NCBI GenBank assembly: GCA_913057205.1
Contig: CAJXNO010000021.1
Location: forward strand, 1 to 43,124
Direction of reading: 5' to 3'
DNA: 43,124 nucleotides
Source: an uncultured Flavobacteriales bacterium
GTDB taxonomy: Bacteria; Bacteroidota; Bacteroidia; Flavobacteriales_G; Salibacteraceae
A program made the translations under genes and the position numbers. Positions within the stretch are counted from its first letter, which is position 1. Each line of letters begins with the position of its first letter. This document shows, one piece after another, positions 17,683 through 25,290 of the stretch. The notes below the pieces were generated by a model. The model made no database searches. It saw only the letters and a list, made by a program, of their open reading frames with translations, and was not told the origin of the DNA.

Positions 17683-19106
17683 AAGCGCAAAAAGAATGAA
17701 GTTGGACCTCCTTCCTTGCTTTCGAAAGCGATGGAACCACCGACCGACTCCATGATCTGACTTGAAATCGACAATCCAAGACCGGTACCGCTGCTCTTCG
17801 TGGTAAAATTGGGACGGAAGATCTTATCCTTCAGCTCTTCTGAGATGCCCTCACCGTTGTCTCTCACTTCGATCACAGCTTCCTTTCCTTGAATGCTCAG
17901 CTGTATCAAGACCTCCGGTGATGCAGATTCCGCAACTGCATGCTTCGCATTCTTCAGGAGGTTATTGAGGACACGTCCCAACTGTTCGCGGTCCATTTGG
18001 ATCACGATATCCTCCTCTGGAACATCCACCCTCAGCCTAAAAGGCACATTTGAGAAAAGCTCCGCCACTTCACGAATGGACTGCTGGAGGCTCACCTGTT
18101 CAATTTGTGCCTTTGGCATCTTGGCGAAGTCAGAAAACTCGGTAGCGATCCTACTCAATGCATCGATCTGCTGAATGATGGTATGCATGGTTCGCTTGAA
18201 CTTCTCACGCCACTCCGGGTCGTCGTAGGCCGCTGTAGCCTGCAAGTGCTGCACACTCAAACGGATAGGGGTAAGTGGGTTCTTGATCTCATGGGCTACT
18301 TGACGCGCCATCTCACGCCAAGCGGATTCACGCTCCTGCTTTGCAAGTTCTTGCCGACTTTCCTCGAGTTTGAGAAGCATCGCGTTGTAGGTGTCTACCA
18401 ACTTACCCACCTCGTCATCAGAATGCCAATTGAAGGGTTCGTTTTCACCATTTAGGTCCACTCGTTCCATCCGCTCGCTCAAGGCCGTTAGGTTGCGTGT
18501 AATCGAGCGAGAAAGTAAAAACGTGAGCAGGATACCGCCCATGAAGATGAAGAGGTATACCAAGCCGATGGAGCTGAGAAAATCTTCGAGGTCTTTCTCA
18601 GCGATGTTGATGTCCTGCAGATAAGGAATATGGAGGATGGCGATGCGTTCGCCTTCGTCGTTGTAGAGGTTGGTATAATCAGAAAGGTAATCGCGCCCCT
18701 CCTCCCGCTCTGGGATGATGATGCGGTTGAAGCTCTCAAGTTCTTCGAGGGTGGTTTCAGGTACCCTGCGGTGGATGTATTCCGAGTGAATCGAATCTGG
18801 TCTGGCAGACACAAGCATCTCTCCATTCGTATTGAACACGTTGATCTCGAGTCGATGCGCCGAAGCCAGCTTGAGCAGCTCTTCTTCAAACTCGCGTACC
18901 ACCACATCGCGGGCTTCTTGCAGCTCTACCTCCTTGGAGAAAAACTCCATTTCGGTTTTGATTGTACGCTCTTTCCGTTGGAGTCGCTCACGGTGATACT
19001 CTTCATTCTGCTTGCTGAAGAACCAAATGGTCACGATCCCGATCACCAGGAGGGAGAATACCACCAAGGAAAGCATGGATAGGGTGATGCGGGTGCGCAG
19101 CTTCAT
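17655..19106 (-). CDS. NtrY-like membrane sensor histidine kinase
   Basis: A two-component sensor that autophosphorylates on His and passes the phosphate to a response regulator that is not in this window. Order: transmembrane helix ~7-29, periplasmic sensor region with coiled-coil start (~30-180), second transmembrane helix ~180-200 (LVYLFIFMGGILLTFLLS), HAMP-like linker to ~250, dimerisation/phosphoacceptor helix with H box VAHEIKNPLTPIRLS, then ATPase boxes N (NNLLKNAKHAV), G1 (DNGEGI), F (IFRPNFTT) and G2 (GTGLGLSI). The H-E-I-K-N-P-L-T-P-I box resembles NtrY. The ATG at 19106 (MKLRTRITLSML) is preferred over 19124 because it gives a clean first helix. The sensed signal is unknown. No regulator gene is adjacent, which makes it an orphan here. 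Confidence 0.9.
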   Translation of the reverse strand: MKLRTRITLSMLSLVVFSLLVIGIVTIWFFSKQNEEYHRERLQRKERTIKTEMEFFSKEVELQEARDVVVREFEEELLKLASAHRLEINVFNTNGEMLVSARPDSIHSEYIHRRVPETTLEELESFNRIIIPEREEGRDYLSDYTNLYNDEGERIAILHIPYLQDINIAEKDLEDFLSSIGLVYLFIFMGGILLTFLLSRSITRNLTALSERMERVDLNGENEPFNWHSDDEVGKLVDTYNAMLLKLEESRQELAKQERESAWREMARQVAHEIKNPLTPIRLSVQHLQATAAYDDPEWREKFKRTMHTIIQQIDALSRIATEFSDFAKMPKAQIEQVSLQQSIREVAELFSNVPFRLRVDVPEEDIVIQMDREQLGRVLNNLLKNAKHAVAESASPEVLIQLSIQGKEAVIEVRDNGEGISEELKDKIFRPNFTTKSSGTGLGLSISSQIMESVGGSIAFESKEGGPTSFFLRFQLAAKESK

Positions 19107-19144
19107 AGCGACTAATGTAGGCAAGAATAGTGCCGAAGCATACG

Positions 19145-19172
19145 AAAAAGGGCCGGTGTTGCTACCAGCCCT
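19145..19172 (-). terminator. Terminator of the atp operon
   Basis: On the minus strand GGGCTGGT and ACCGGCCC pair (one G-U) and are followed by TTTTT, about 25 bases past the atpG stop codon. Confidence 0.8.
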
Positions 19173-19196
19173 TCCTTATGCTATTCGACGCCTGAT

Positions 19197-20078
19197 TTAG
19201 CCATTCAAGGCCTCTGCGCCACCAACAATCTCGAGGATCTCTGTGGTAATCGCAGCTTGACGCGCTTTGTTGTAGGTCAACTTCAAGTCCTTCAGCAGGT
19301 CAGACGCGTTATCTGTTGCTTTGTGCATCGCCGTCATTCGCGCACCGTGTTCAGACGCGAAGCTGTCTAGCAGCGCCTTGTAGAACTGTGTGCGAAGTGT
19401 TTTTGGGATGAGGTCGTTCACGATCTCCTCCTTATTCGGCTCAAAGATGTAGTCTGAACTTACTTGGGCACCATCCTCTGCCGCTACCGGCTGGATCGGC
19501 AACCACTGTTCGGTCTTCACGACTTGAACGGCTGCGTTCTTGAATGAGTTGTACACCAACACCACCTTATCGAACTGCTTCTTTTCGAAGGCGTCCATCA
19601 CTTTGGTCGCCGCCTTTGAAGCATTCTCGAACGTGAGGTCATCGAAGATCTCGTTCGTGTGACGAGGCAACAAGGTCCCTTTGATGAAGTACTCGGTTCT
19701 ACGGAACGCATCTTCCGCCTTCTTACCGAAGGTGAGGATGGTAACGTTCTTGTCTTTGTACTCGCCACCGATCAGGTTCTTCACCTGCTTGATGATCTGA
19801 GAATTAAAAGCACCACAAAGCCCTCTGTTAGAAGTGATGGCTACGATCAGGATCTTCTCTCCCTTGGTTTCGCGCGCATACACATTCTCAGAGGTGTCGA
19901 GGCCTGTGCTCAAGCCTTCGAGGATCTCTTGCATCTTCTCAGCGTATGGACGCATCTGCGTGATGGCGTCTTGCGCTTTACGAAGCTTCGCCGCAGACAC
20001 CATCTTCATAGCAGATGTAATCTGCATGGTGCTGTTGACCGAAGAAATCCTTGTCCGTACCTCTTTTAAGTTAGGCAT
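19197..20078 (-). CDS. atpG: F1F0 ATP synthase gamma subunit
   Basis: Central rotor shaft of F1 that couples c-ring rotation to catalysis in the alpha/beta hexamer. The N-terminal coiled-coil helix (MPNLKEVRTRISSVNSTMQI TSAMKMVSAAKLRKAQ, in family order), the ITSNRGLCGAFN segment, and the C-terminal helix ending LTYNKARQAAITTEILEIVGGAEAL are all diagnostic. Length 293 aa. It is the last gene of the operon, seven bases after atpA, and is followed by a strong terminator. The genes for beta and epsilon (atpD, atpC) are absent here. In many flavobacteria they form a separate locus. Confidence 0.97.
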   Translation of the reverse strand: MPNLKEVRTRISSVNSTMQITSAMKMVSAAKLRKAQDAITQMRPYAEKMQEILEGLSTGLDTSENVYARETKGEKILIVAITSNRGLCGAFNSQIIKQVKNLIGGEYKDKNVTILTFGKKAEDAFRRTEYFIKGTLLPRHTNEIFDDLTFENASKAATKVMDAFEKKQFDKVVLVYNSFKNAAVQVVKTEQWLPIQPVAAEDGAQVSSDYIFEPNKEEIVNDLIPKTLRTQFYKALLDSFASEHGARMTAMHKATDNASDLLKDLKLTYNKARQAAITTEILEIVGGAEALNG

Positions 20079-20084
20079 GCCTTT

Positions 20085-21668
20085 TTATTTCTTGTCGTAC
20101 TTAGCAGTCAGCTCGCTGGCTACTTTTTCCAATGTTGCGATTACTTCATCCGTAAGTTTACCCGACTTCAAGGTATCCAAAGCATCACGGTGGTTTCGAT
20201 CCAAGAAATCGAGGTATTCCACTTCAAATGCCTTCACCTGATTCACGGGAACCTTCTGCAACAAGTTCTTAGAACCTGCATAGATGATCGCGATCTGCTT
20301 CTCTACCGGCATCGGCTGGTTTTCACCTTGCTTCAAGATCTCCACGTTACGTGAACCCTTGTCGATCACCGCCTTGGTAGCAGCATCCAGGTCAGATCCG
20401 AACTTAGCGAATGCCTCCAATTCACGGTATTGAGCTTGGTCAAGCTTCAAGGTACCTGCAACCTTCTTCATCGACTTGATCTGCGCGTTACCTCCTACAC
20501 GTGATACAGAGATACCCACGTTGATCGCCGGACGAACCCCTGAAAGGAATAAGTTGCTCTCCAAGAAGATCTGTCCATCAGTAATGGAAATCACGTTGGT
20601 TGGGATGTAGGCAGAAACGTCACCCGCTTGTGTTTCAATGATCGGAAGTGCTGTTAATGAACCACCACCTCTCACTTTGTCTTTCAACGCCTCTGGAAGG
20701 TCGTTCATCTGCTTCGCGATATCGTCGTCGTTGATCACCTTGGCCGCACGCTCAAGCAAACGGGAGTGCAAGTAGAAAACGTCACCAGGGTAGGCCTCAC
20801 GTCCTGGAGGACGACGAAGCAACAGGGATACCTCACGGTAAGCAACTGCTTGCTTTGAAAGGTCATCATAAACGATCAATGCAGGACGACCTGTATCGCG
20901 GAAGAACTCTCCGATCGCAGCACCTGCCATTGGCGAGAAGAACTGCATTGGCGATGGGTCAGAAGCGTTCGCAGCGACCACCGTGGTGTAGGCCATAGCT
21001 CCAGCATCCTCCAATCGCTTCACGATACCGGCTACGGTAGATCCTTTTTGTCCAGTTGCAACGTAGATGCAGTAAACGGGCTCTCCACGATCGTAGAATT
21101 CACGCTGGTTGATGATCGTATCGATCGCCACGGTAGTCTTACCCGTTTGGCGGTCGCCGATGATCAATTCCCGCTGACCACGTCCTACTGGGATCATCGC
21201 GTCGATCGCTTTGATTCCGGTTTGAAGCGGTTCACTTACGGGTTGACGGAAGATCACACCAGGGGCTTTACGCTCCAATGGCATTTCAAAGGTCTCCCCT
21301 TCGATCGGCCCCTTACCATCGATTGGTTCACCGAGGGTATTCACCACACGGCCAACGATACCCTCACCAACACGAAGGGATGCAATTCTACCGGTACGCT
21401 TTACGGTGTCGCCTTCTTTGATGTCATTCGAGTGACCGAGCAAAACCGCACCAACGTTATCCTCTTCCAAGTTCAACGCGATGGCTTGAAGGCCGTTTTC
21501 GAATTCGATCAATTCACCCGCCTGCACGTTTGACAAGCCGTAAATACGGGCGATACCATCACCCACTTGAAGTACCGAGCCAACTTCTTCGAGTTCTGCT
21601 TCGGTCTTTGCTCCGGACAATTGCTCTCGGAGGATTGCTGATACTTCTGCTGGTTTAATTTCAGGCAT
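20085..21668 (-). CDS. atpA: F1F0 ATP synthase alpha subunit
   Basis: Non-catalytic nucleotide-binding subunit of F1, alternating with beta in the hexamer. The Walker A loop GDRQTGKT (about residue 170) lies in [20 protein letters not shown]. The [46 protein letters not shown] block and the VSRVGG segment with the arginine finger (about residue 370) are intact. Length 527 aa, slightly above the ~513 of E. coli. The N-terminal crown domain and the C-terminal helical bundle are complete. It is the sixth gene of the atp unit, with short spacers to atpH (27 bases) and atpG. Confidence 0.98.
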   Translation of the reverse strand: MPEIKPAEVSAILREQLSGAKTEAELEEVGSVLQVGDGIARIYGLSNVQAGELIEFENGLQAIALNLEEDNVGAVLLGHSNDIKEGDTVKRTGRIASLRVGEGIVGRVVNTLGEPIDGKGPIEGETFEMPLERKAPGVIFRQPVSEPLQTGIKAIDAMIPVGRGQRELIIGDRQTGKTTVAIDTIINQREFYDRGEPVYCIYVATGQKGSTVAGIVKRLEDAGAMAYTTVVAANASDPSPMQFFSPMAGAAIGEFFRDTGRPALIVYDDLSKQAVAYREVSLLLRRPPGREAYPGDVFYLHSRLLERAAKVINDDDIAKQMNDLPEALKDKVRGGGSLTALPIIETQAGDVSAYIPTNVISITDGQIFLESNLFLSGVRPAINVGISVSRVGGNAQIKSMKKVAGTLKLDQAQYRELEAFAKFGSDLDAATKAVIDKGSRNVEILKQGENQPMPVEKQIAIIYAGSKNLLQKVPVNQVKAFEVEYLDFLDRNHRDALDTLKSGKLTDEVIATLEKVASELTAKYDKK

Positions 21669-21695
21669 AACTTCTTATGATTAGTTGCTGAAAGC

Positions 21696-22226
21696 TTATT
21701 TAGATATGTCTTGTTTTAATTCGTTCAATTTCTTGCGCAAGCTGGCGTCGAAACGTCGATCGCCAACGCGAACCTTCATTCCACCAAGGATGCTTGGGTC
21801 AACCGCTTCTTTGAGCTCAACCGTCTTGCCGAGCGATTGAAGGGAAGCGTTGATGTCCTTGCGCTGCTCATCTGTAAGGGCACTGGCGGTGGTCACCTCT
21901 GCGGTAACGATGCCTTTGTGTGCCTTGTACAGCTCGATGAAGGCTTGTGCGATCTGAATGATCAAGTTCTCGCGGTTCTTTTGCGTAACAACGTTCAAGA
22001 ACTTCATGCTCACCGCTTGGATCGATTGCTCGAATACCGCGGTCAGCACCTTAATCTTCTGGTCTTTCTTGATGATCGGAGACGCCAAGAGAAGCTCCAG
22101 TCCATGGTTCTCTGCGCAAACGCTTGCAACGAGCTCCATGTCTTGCTTCACCTCTTCAAGCTTGTTCAGCTCGATGGCGTAGTCGATCAACGACTGTGCG
22201 TATCTTCCTGCTGATTTAGCGCTCAT
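21696..22226 (-). CDS. atpH: F1F0 ATP synthase delta subunit
   Basis: Peripheral-stalk subunit that fixes the alpha3beta3 head to the b dimer (OSCP homologue). The six-helix N-terminal domain begins AGRYAQSLIDYAIE, a typical start. The C-terminal part shows the family GGMKVRVGDRRFDASLRKKLNELK. Length 176 aa is normal. It follows atpF at three bases and precedes atpA at 27 bases, so it is translated from the polycistronic atp message. Confidence 0.95.
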   Translation of the reverse strand: MSAKSAGRYAQSLIDYAIELNKLEEVKQDMELVASVCAENHGLELLLASPIIKKDQKIKVLTAVFEQSIQAVSMKFLNVVTQKNRENLIIQIAQAFIELYKAHKGIVTAEVTTASALTDEQRKDINASLQSLGKTVELKEAVDPSILGGMKVRVGDRRFDASLRKKLNELKQDISK

Positions 22227-22229
22227 GCC

Positions 22230-22724
22230 TTAGTTGAAGTTGATTTCGTTGATCGCGTTCGTAACAGACTCCTTTTGTTTGTCTGCGTCAGAGAGCTTCT
22301 CTGCCAATACCTTCTCAGCGATCTCAAATGAAATGGCTGCCACTTGGTTCTTCAACTCTTCAATGGCCTTGGCCTTCTCGTTCTTGATCTCATCCCGAGC
22401 ACTTGCAAGGATTTTATCGGCTTCTTCTTTCGCTTTGTTCTTTGCTTCAGCGATCACCTGATTCTTGCTTTCACGTGCCTCCTTCAAAAGCAGGTCACGC
22501 TCTTCACGCGCTTGATTCAACATCGCCTCATTGCTCTCCTTGAGCTGGCGCATTTCCTTCTTGGCCTTCTCCGCTGCCTCTAAGGCATCTTCGATGGTCT
22601 CTTCACGCTCTTTGAGCGACTTCAGGATTGGCTTCCAAGCAAACTTTGCCAACAAGAAGAATACCACCAAGAAGCTGATGGTCATCCAAACGACCAATCC
22701 AAAACCGGGAGTTACTAAATCCAT
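22230..22724 (-). CDS. atpF: F1F0 ATP synthase b subunit
   Basis: Membrane-anchored peripheral stalk that joins the a subunit to delta and F1. There is one N-terminal transmembrane helix (FGLVVWMTISFLVVFFLLAKFAW, about residues 7-29) followed by an unbroken charged coiled coil. The family pattern KPILKSLKEREETI follows the membrane segment directly. Length 164 aa is standard. A terminator-like hairpin lies immediately upstream, so expression relative to atpE may be reduced. Confidence 0.95.
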   Translation of the reverse strand: MDLVTPGFGLVVWMTISFLVVFFLLAKFAWKPILKSLKEREETIEDALEAAEKAKKEMRQLKESNEAMLNQAREERDLLLKEARESKNQVIAEAKNKAKEEADKILASARDEIKNEKAKAIEELKNQVAAISFEIAEKVLAEKLSDADKQKESVTNAINEINFN

Positions 22725-22757
22725 TTCTTATCTGATATAATTGTTCGTAATCGATTC

Positions 22758-22797
22758 AAAAAGGTTCACCCTACAGCCAACCGCTGCAAGGTGAACC
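22758..22797 (-). promoter_or_regulatory. Terminator-like hairpin between atpE and atpF (possible attenuator)
   Basis: On the minus strand GGTTCACC (22790-22797) pairs with GGTGAACC (22763-22770). Further CAGC/GCTG pairing is possible inside, and TTTTTG follows at once (22758-22762). The element begins 11 bases after the atpE stop and ends 34 bases before the atpF start. It has the form of a rho-independent terminator within the operon and could either lower transcription of the downstream genes or protect the 3' end of an atpE message. Confidence 0.55.
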
Positions 22798-22807
22798 GGT
22801 TTCATTC

Positions 22808-23053
22808 TTATCCAAGAACTACAAGCAGACAAACAACGATCGCGAAGAATACCGCACCTTCAACAAGTGCAGCAGCTACGATCATGTTCGCACGGATGTC
22901 ACCAGTAGCTTCAGGCTGACGAGCAATAGCTTCCAACGCTGAACCACCGATACGACCGATACCAACGCCAGCTCCCAAAGCAGCAACACCAGCACCAATT
23001 CCAGCACCCATGATTCCGAGTGCGTCTGCTAAAAAGATGGTTAAAAGATCCAT
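22808..23053 (-). CDS. atpE: F1F0 ATP synthase c subunit
   Basis: Proteolipid of the rotating membrane ring. Two hydrophobic helices of the usual hairpin are joined by the polar loop around ARQPE. The ion-carrying carboxylate is Glu65 in ALVEGAVFF. The first helix has the Gly/Ala pattern GAGIGAGVAALGAGVGIG, which allows tight ring packing. At the positions that bind sodium in I. tartaricus (Gln32, Ser66) this protein has Ile and Gly, which points to proton coupling. Length 81 aa. Many copies per complex are needed, and a hairpin directly downstream may help raise its output. Confidence 0.95.
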   Translation of the reverse strand: MDLLTIFLADALGIMGAGIGAGVAALGAGVGIGRIGGSALEAIARQPEATGDIRANMIVAAALVEGAVFFAIVVCLLVVLG

Positions 23054-23080
23054 AATATATTGATTTGAATTGATTGCTAA

Positions 23081-24196
23081 TTAATGTGCTTCCTCCACCG
23101 CTTGCCCGAAGTACAATGCGCTCAACAAGGTGAACACATAGGCCTGAAGGAAAGCTACCAACAACTCGAGGCACATCATGAAGATGCTGAAGAGTACAGA
23201 CCCTACAGAAACACCGTATGCGACGCCAGCTCCGCTGCTTTGGTTAAAGATGAAGATCAAACACGTGAATGATAGAATGATGATGTGACCTGCGGTGATG
23301 TTCGCAAACAAACGCAAACACAACACGATCGGCTTGTTGAACAACCCGATCAATTCGATCGGCAACATGATCGGCAACAACCACCATGGCACCCCTGGAG
23401 GAGCGATGATGTGCAACCAATATCCTCTGTTCGCAGAAATGCTGGTCAACATGAAGGTGAAGAACGCCAAGGTTGCCGTAACTGCGATGTTACCTGTAAT
23501 GTTCAATCCACCTAAGAAAGGAATCAACCCTAAAAGGTTCCCAATACATATAAAGAAGAAAATCGTCAACAAGAACGGCATAAAGCGCTCATACTTCTTT
23601 CCGATCGAAGGCTTGGCTACCTCATCACGAACGAAAAGGATCAATACTTCCATCATCGACTGAAGTCCAGATGGAGCGGCGATGCCTTTCTTAGCATAAG
23701 CTCTCGCTGTGCTGATGAAGATCCACAACATCAAGGCAACGGCCATAAAGATTCCAAATACATTCTTGGTAATAGAAAGGTCCATGAAGCTGGCATCACT
23801 CACACCCCAACCGGAATGCGCGATCTCCTCGCCTGCCTCGTCAACAATGCTCACATGTCCATGATCGTACGCGTAAATGTTTCCGGTACTCTCACTCTTA
23901 TAGGTCTTGCTGGGATGGTGATGATCGTCCCAAAAGTTTCCAAAACTGAAAACGTCAAACCCGTTCTGGGTGTAAACCATGATTGGTAGTGGGAAGCTAA
24001 GTCCGTCTGCAATGTGGATCTCATGCGCATCCAAAACGTGGTGCATAATCAACTCACCTGCCTTAAACTCTTCGGTATCGCCGGAATGGGTAGTGTCAGC
24101 TTCAGAAGCAACAACCGGAAGTGTCAATGAGAAAAGAGCGAAAACGATCGACATCGTTCGTAGGGCTCTTTTCGTTTTTCCTTTGATTTTCAGCAT
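23081..24196 (-). CDS. atpB: F1F0 ATP synthase a subunit with N-terminal extension
   Basis: Static channel subunit that leads protons to and from the c ring. The conserved arginine lies in VLCLRLFANITAGH (about residue 292). The last two helices contain the LELLVAFLQAYVFTLLSALYFG block. At 371 aa it is about 100 residues longer than E. coli AtpB. The extra part is N-terminal: a signal-peptide-like segment (TMSIVFALFSLTLPVVASEA) followed by a His/Asp-rich region of ~90 residues that would lie in the periplasm. Extensions of this kind are usual in Bacteroidota. A -7 element precedes it, so it can start its own transcript in addition to reading from the bactofilin side. Confidence 0.95.
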   Translation of the reverse strand: MLKIKGKTKRALRTMSIVFALFSLTLPVVASEADTTHSGDTEEFKAGELIMHHVLDAHEIHIADGLSFPLPIMVYTQNGFDVFSFGNFWDDHHHPSKTYKSESTGNIYAYDHGHVSIVDEAGEEIAHSGWGVSDASFMDLSITKNVFGIFMAVALMLWIFISTARAYAKKGIAAPSGLQSMMEVLILFVRDEVAKPSIGKKYERFMPFLLTIFFFICIGNLLGLIPFLGGLNITGNIAVTATLAFFTFMLTSISANRGYWLHIIAPPGVPWWLLPIMLPIELIGLFNKPIVLCLRLFANITAGHIIILSFTCLIFIFNQSSGAGVAYGVSVGSVLFSIFMMCLELLVAFLQAYVFTLLSALYFGQAVEEAH

Positions 24197-24232
24197 TTTT
24201 CTATCTTACTATATCCCCTCGAAAATGTGGCG

Positions 24233-24260
24233 CAAAAATAGAACTCTATCCGTCTCAAAA
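24233..24260 (-). promoter_or_regulatory. Promoter upstream of atpB
   Basis: On the minus strand TTTTG (24256-24260) is followed after 15 bases by TATTTTTG (24233-24240), a perfect TAnnTTTG element 36 bases before the atpB start. The spacing is somewhat shorter than the usual 17-21. Confidence 0.5.
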
Positions 24261-24272
24261 AAATCTTTCTTT

Positions 24273-24629
24273 TTACTTTTTGAAAAAGCGCAATAAGCGA
24301 ATGATTTCGAAGGTTGTAAAGGAGAAATAAACCAACAGAAAGCTGGCTGCGAACGGACGGAGATAATCCCGATTGAAATAGGCGTAGATGAGCAGGATAA
24401 ACATGCTCAAAATCAGTTTTCCTCCACTGAACGCCATGTACTTCGTGACAAACTTCTTGGCCTCGATATCGCGCATCAAGGAAAACTCAAAAAAGGCGCT
24501 TAAGCCAAACATGTAGGTGTAGACCACCGGTACAATCCAACGAAACTCCCATTCTAAGAAGTCAAAGATGAAGTAGTTCGCTGCGATCATCGCCAGCGTA
24601 AATGCGATCAGAGAAATGAGTCTGCCCAT
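24273..24629 (-). CDS. AtpI-like four-helix membrane protein
   Basis: A 118-residue membrane protein with four predicted helices (LISLIAFTLAMIAANYFIF, WIVPVVYTYMFGLSAFFEFS, GGKLILSMFILLIYAYFN, FAASFLLVYFSFTTFEIIRLL). Position and topology fit AtpI, which assists c-ring assembly, but the sequence itself is weakly conserved. The frame extends to 24704, yet the ATG at 24629 (MGRLISLIAFTL) is convincing because it overlaps the upstream stop as TAATG, a coupling arrangement. The product sits just before atpB. Function as an ATP-synthase assembly factor is inferred from context. Confidence 0.72.
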   Translation of the reverse strand: MGRLISLIAFTLAMIAANYFIFDFLEWEFRWIVPVVYTYMFGLSAFFEFSLMRDIEAKKFVTKYMAFSGGKLILSMFILLIYAYFNRDYLRPFAASFLLVYFSFTTFEIIRLLRFFKK

Positions 24630-24829
24630 TATTTCAGTAGGTCTTTGATCACGGAGTACATCGCTAGCGCCGCGCCAAGAAGCGCTCCAATCAAGGTGAA
24701 CCAACTGAATGTCGTCATAAAGTGATCGTCTAGGTAAACGCCGGAATAAGTAAAAACAAGGATAATGGCGATCATCTTGGTCGCCATGCTGGAATATTTG
24801 TAAAACGGATTAGGCTGATTTTTCGGCAA
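24629..24829 (-). CDS. AtpZ/AtpI family small membrane protein
   Basis: A 66-residue protein with two hydrophobic helices (IAIILVFTYSGVYLDD and FTLIGALLGAALAMYSVIKDLL), the arrangement of the putative F0F1-ATPase subunit (AtpZ) family, with the G-x-Y-L-D-D-x-F turn seen in that family. These proteins accompany atp operons and are thought to help ion or Mg2+ handling or ring assembly. That role is family knowledge and not shown here. Its stop and the start of the next gene share one base (TAATG), and its start lies 20 bases inside the bactofilin gene. Confidence 0.8.
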   Translation of the reverse strand: MPKNQPNPFYKYSSMATKMIAIILVFTYSGVYLDDHFMTTFSWFTLIGALLGAALAMYSVIKDLLK

Positions 24830-25232
24830 GCGCTTGCTCTTTTTCTTTCTCCGCGATGTCTTTGATCACGCCACCCATGCTACAAGAGCCGCTAAAGACA
24901 GCCCCTGGCTCAATGGCCAACTTGCCCGTGGTAATCTCTCCATGCAACTTGGCAGAAGCTTGCAGGGTGAGGAGCTCCTTTACGATGACCTTCGCCTTTA
25001 CTTCGCCGCTGATGTTAGCCGATGTGCAGCGGATGGCGCCGTCGATCCTTCCTGACGGACCAACAACAACTTTACCTGTTGACTCCACAGAACCAATCAG
25101 GGTACCATCAATGCGAAGTACCCCTTCGGTCTTGATATCACCTTTGATGCTGGTTCCTTTGGCGATCTGGTTGTGAGCTCCAAACTCACCGTCACCATTT
25201 CTAGACCCCGTCTTTCCGTTCTTACCCATCAT
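24810..25232 (-). CDS. Bactofilin
   Basis: A polymer-forming cytoskeletal protein of the bactofilin family, which forms membrane-associated filaments that position cell-wall enzymes or other machinery. The central ~100 residues form a right-handed beta-helix with the expected repeating hydrophobic pattern: GTSIKGDIKTEGVLRIDG, LIGSVESTGKVVVGPSG, IDGAIRCTSANISGEVKAKV, KLHGEITTGKLAIEPGAVFSGS. The termini are short and unstructured, as usual. Two adjacent ATG codons (25232, 25229) are possible starts. The frame extends to 25262 but without a better start. It lies between sprE/porW and the atp genes and overlaps the AtpZ-like gene, so it is probably co-transcribed with the latter. Confidence 0.9.
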   Translation of the reverse strand: MMGKNGKTGSRNGDGEFGAHNQIAKGTSIKGDIKTEGVLRIDGTLIGSVESTGKVVVGPSGRIDGAIRCTSANISGEVKAKVIVKELLTLQASAKLHGEITTGKLAIEPGAVFSGSCSMGGVIKDIAEKEKEQALAEKSA

Positions 25233-25290
25233 GATGCTAAGATTTCTGCAAAAGTATGACAATACCTGAAACCGTGTAACCTGCTTAAAA

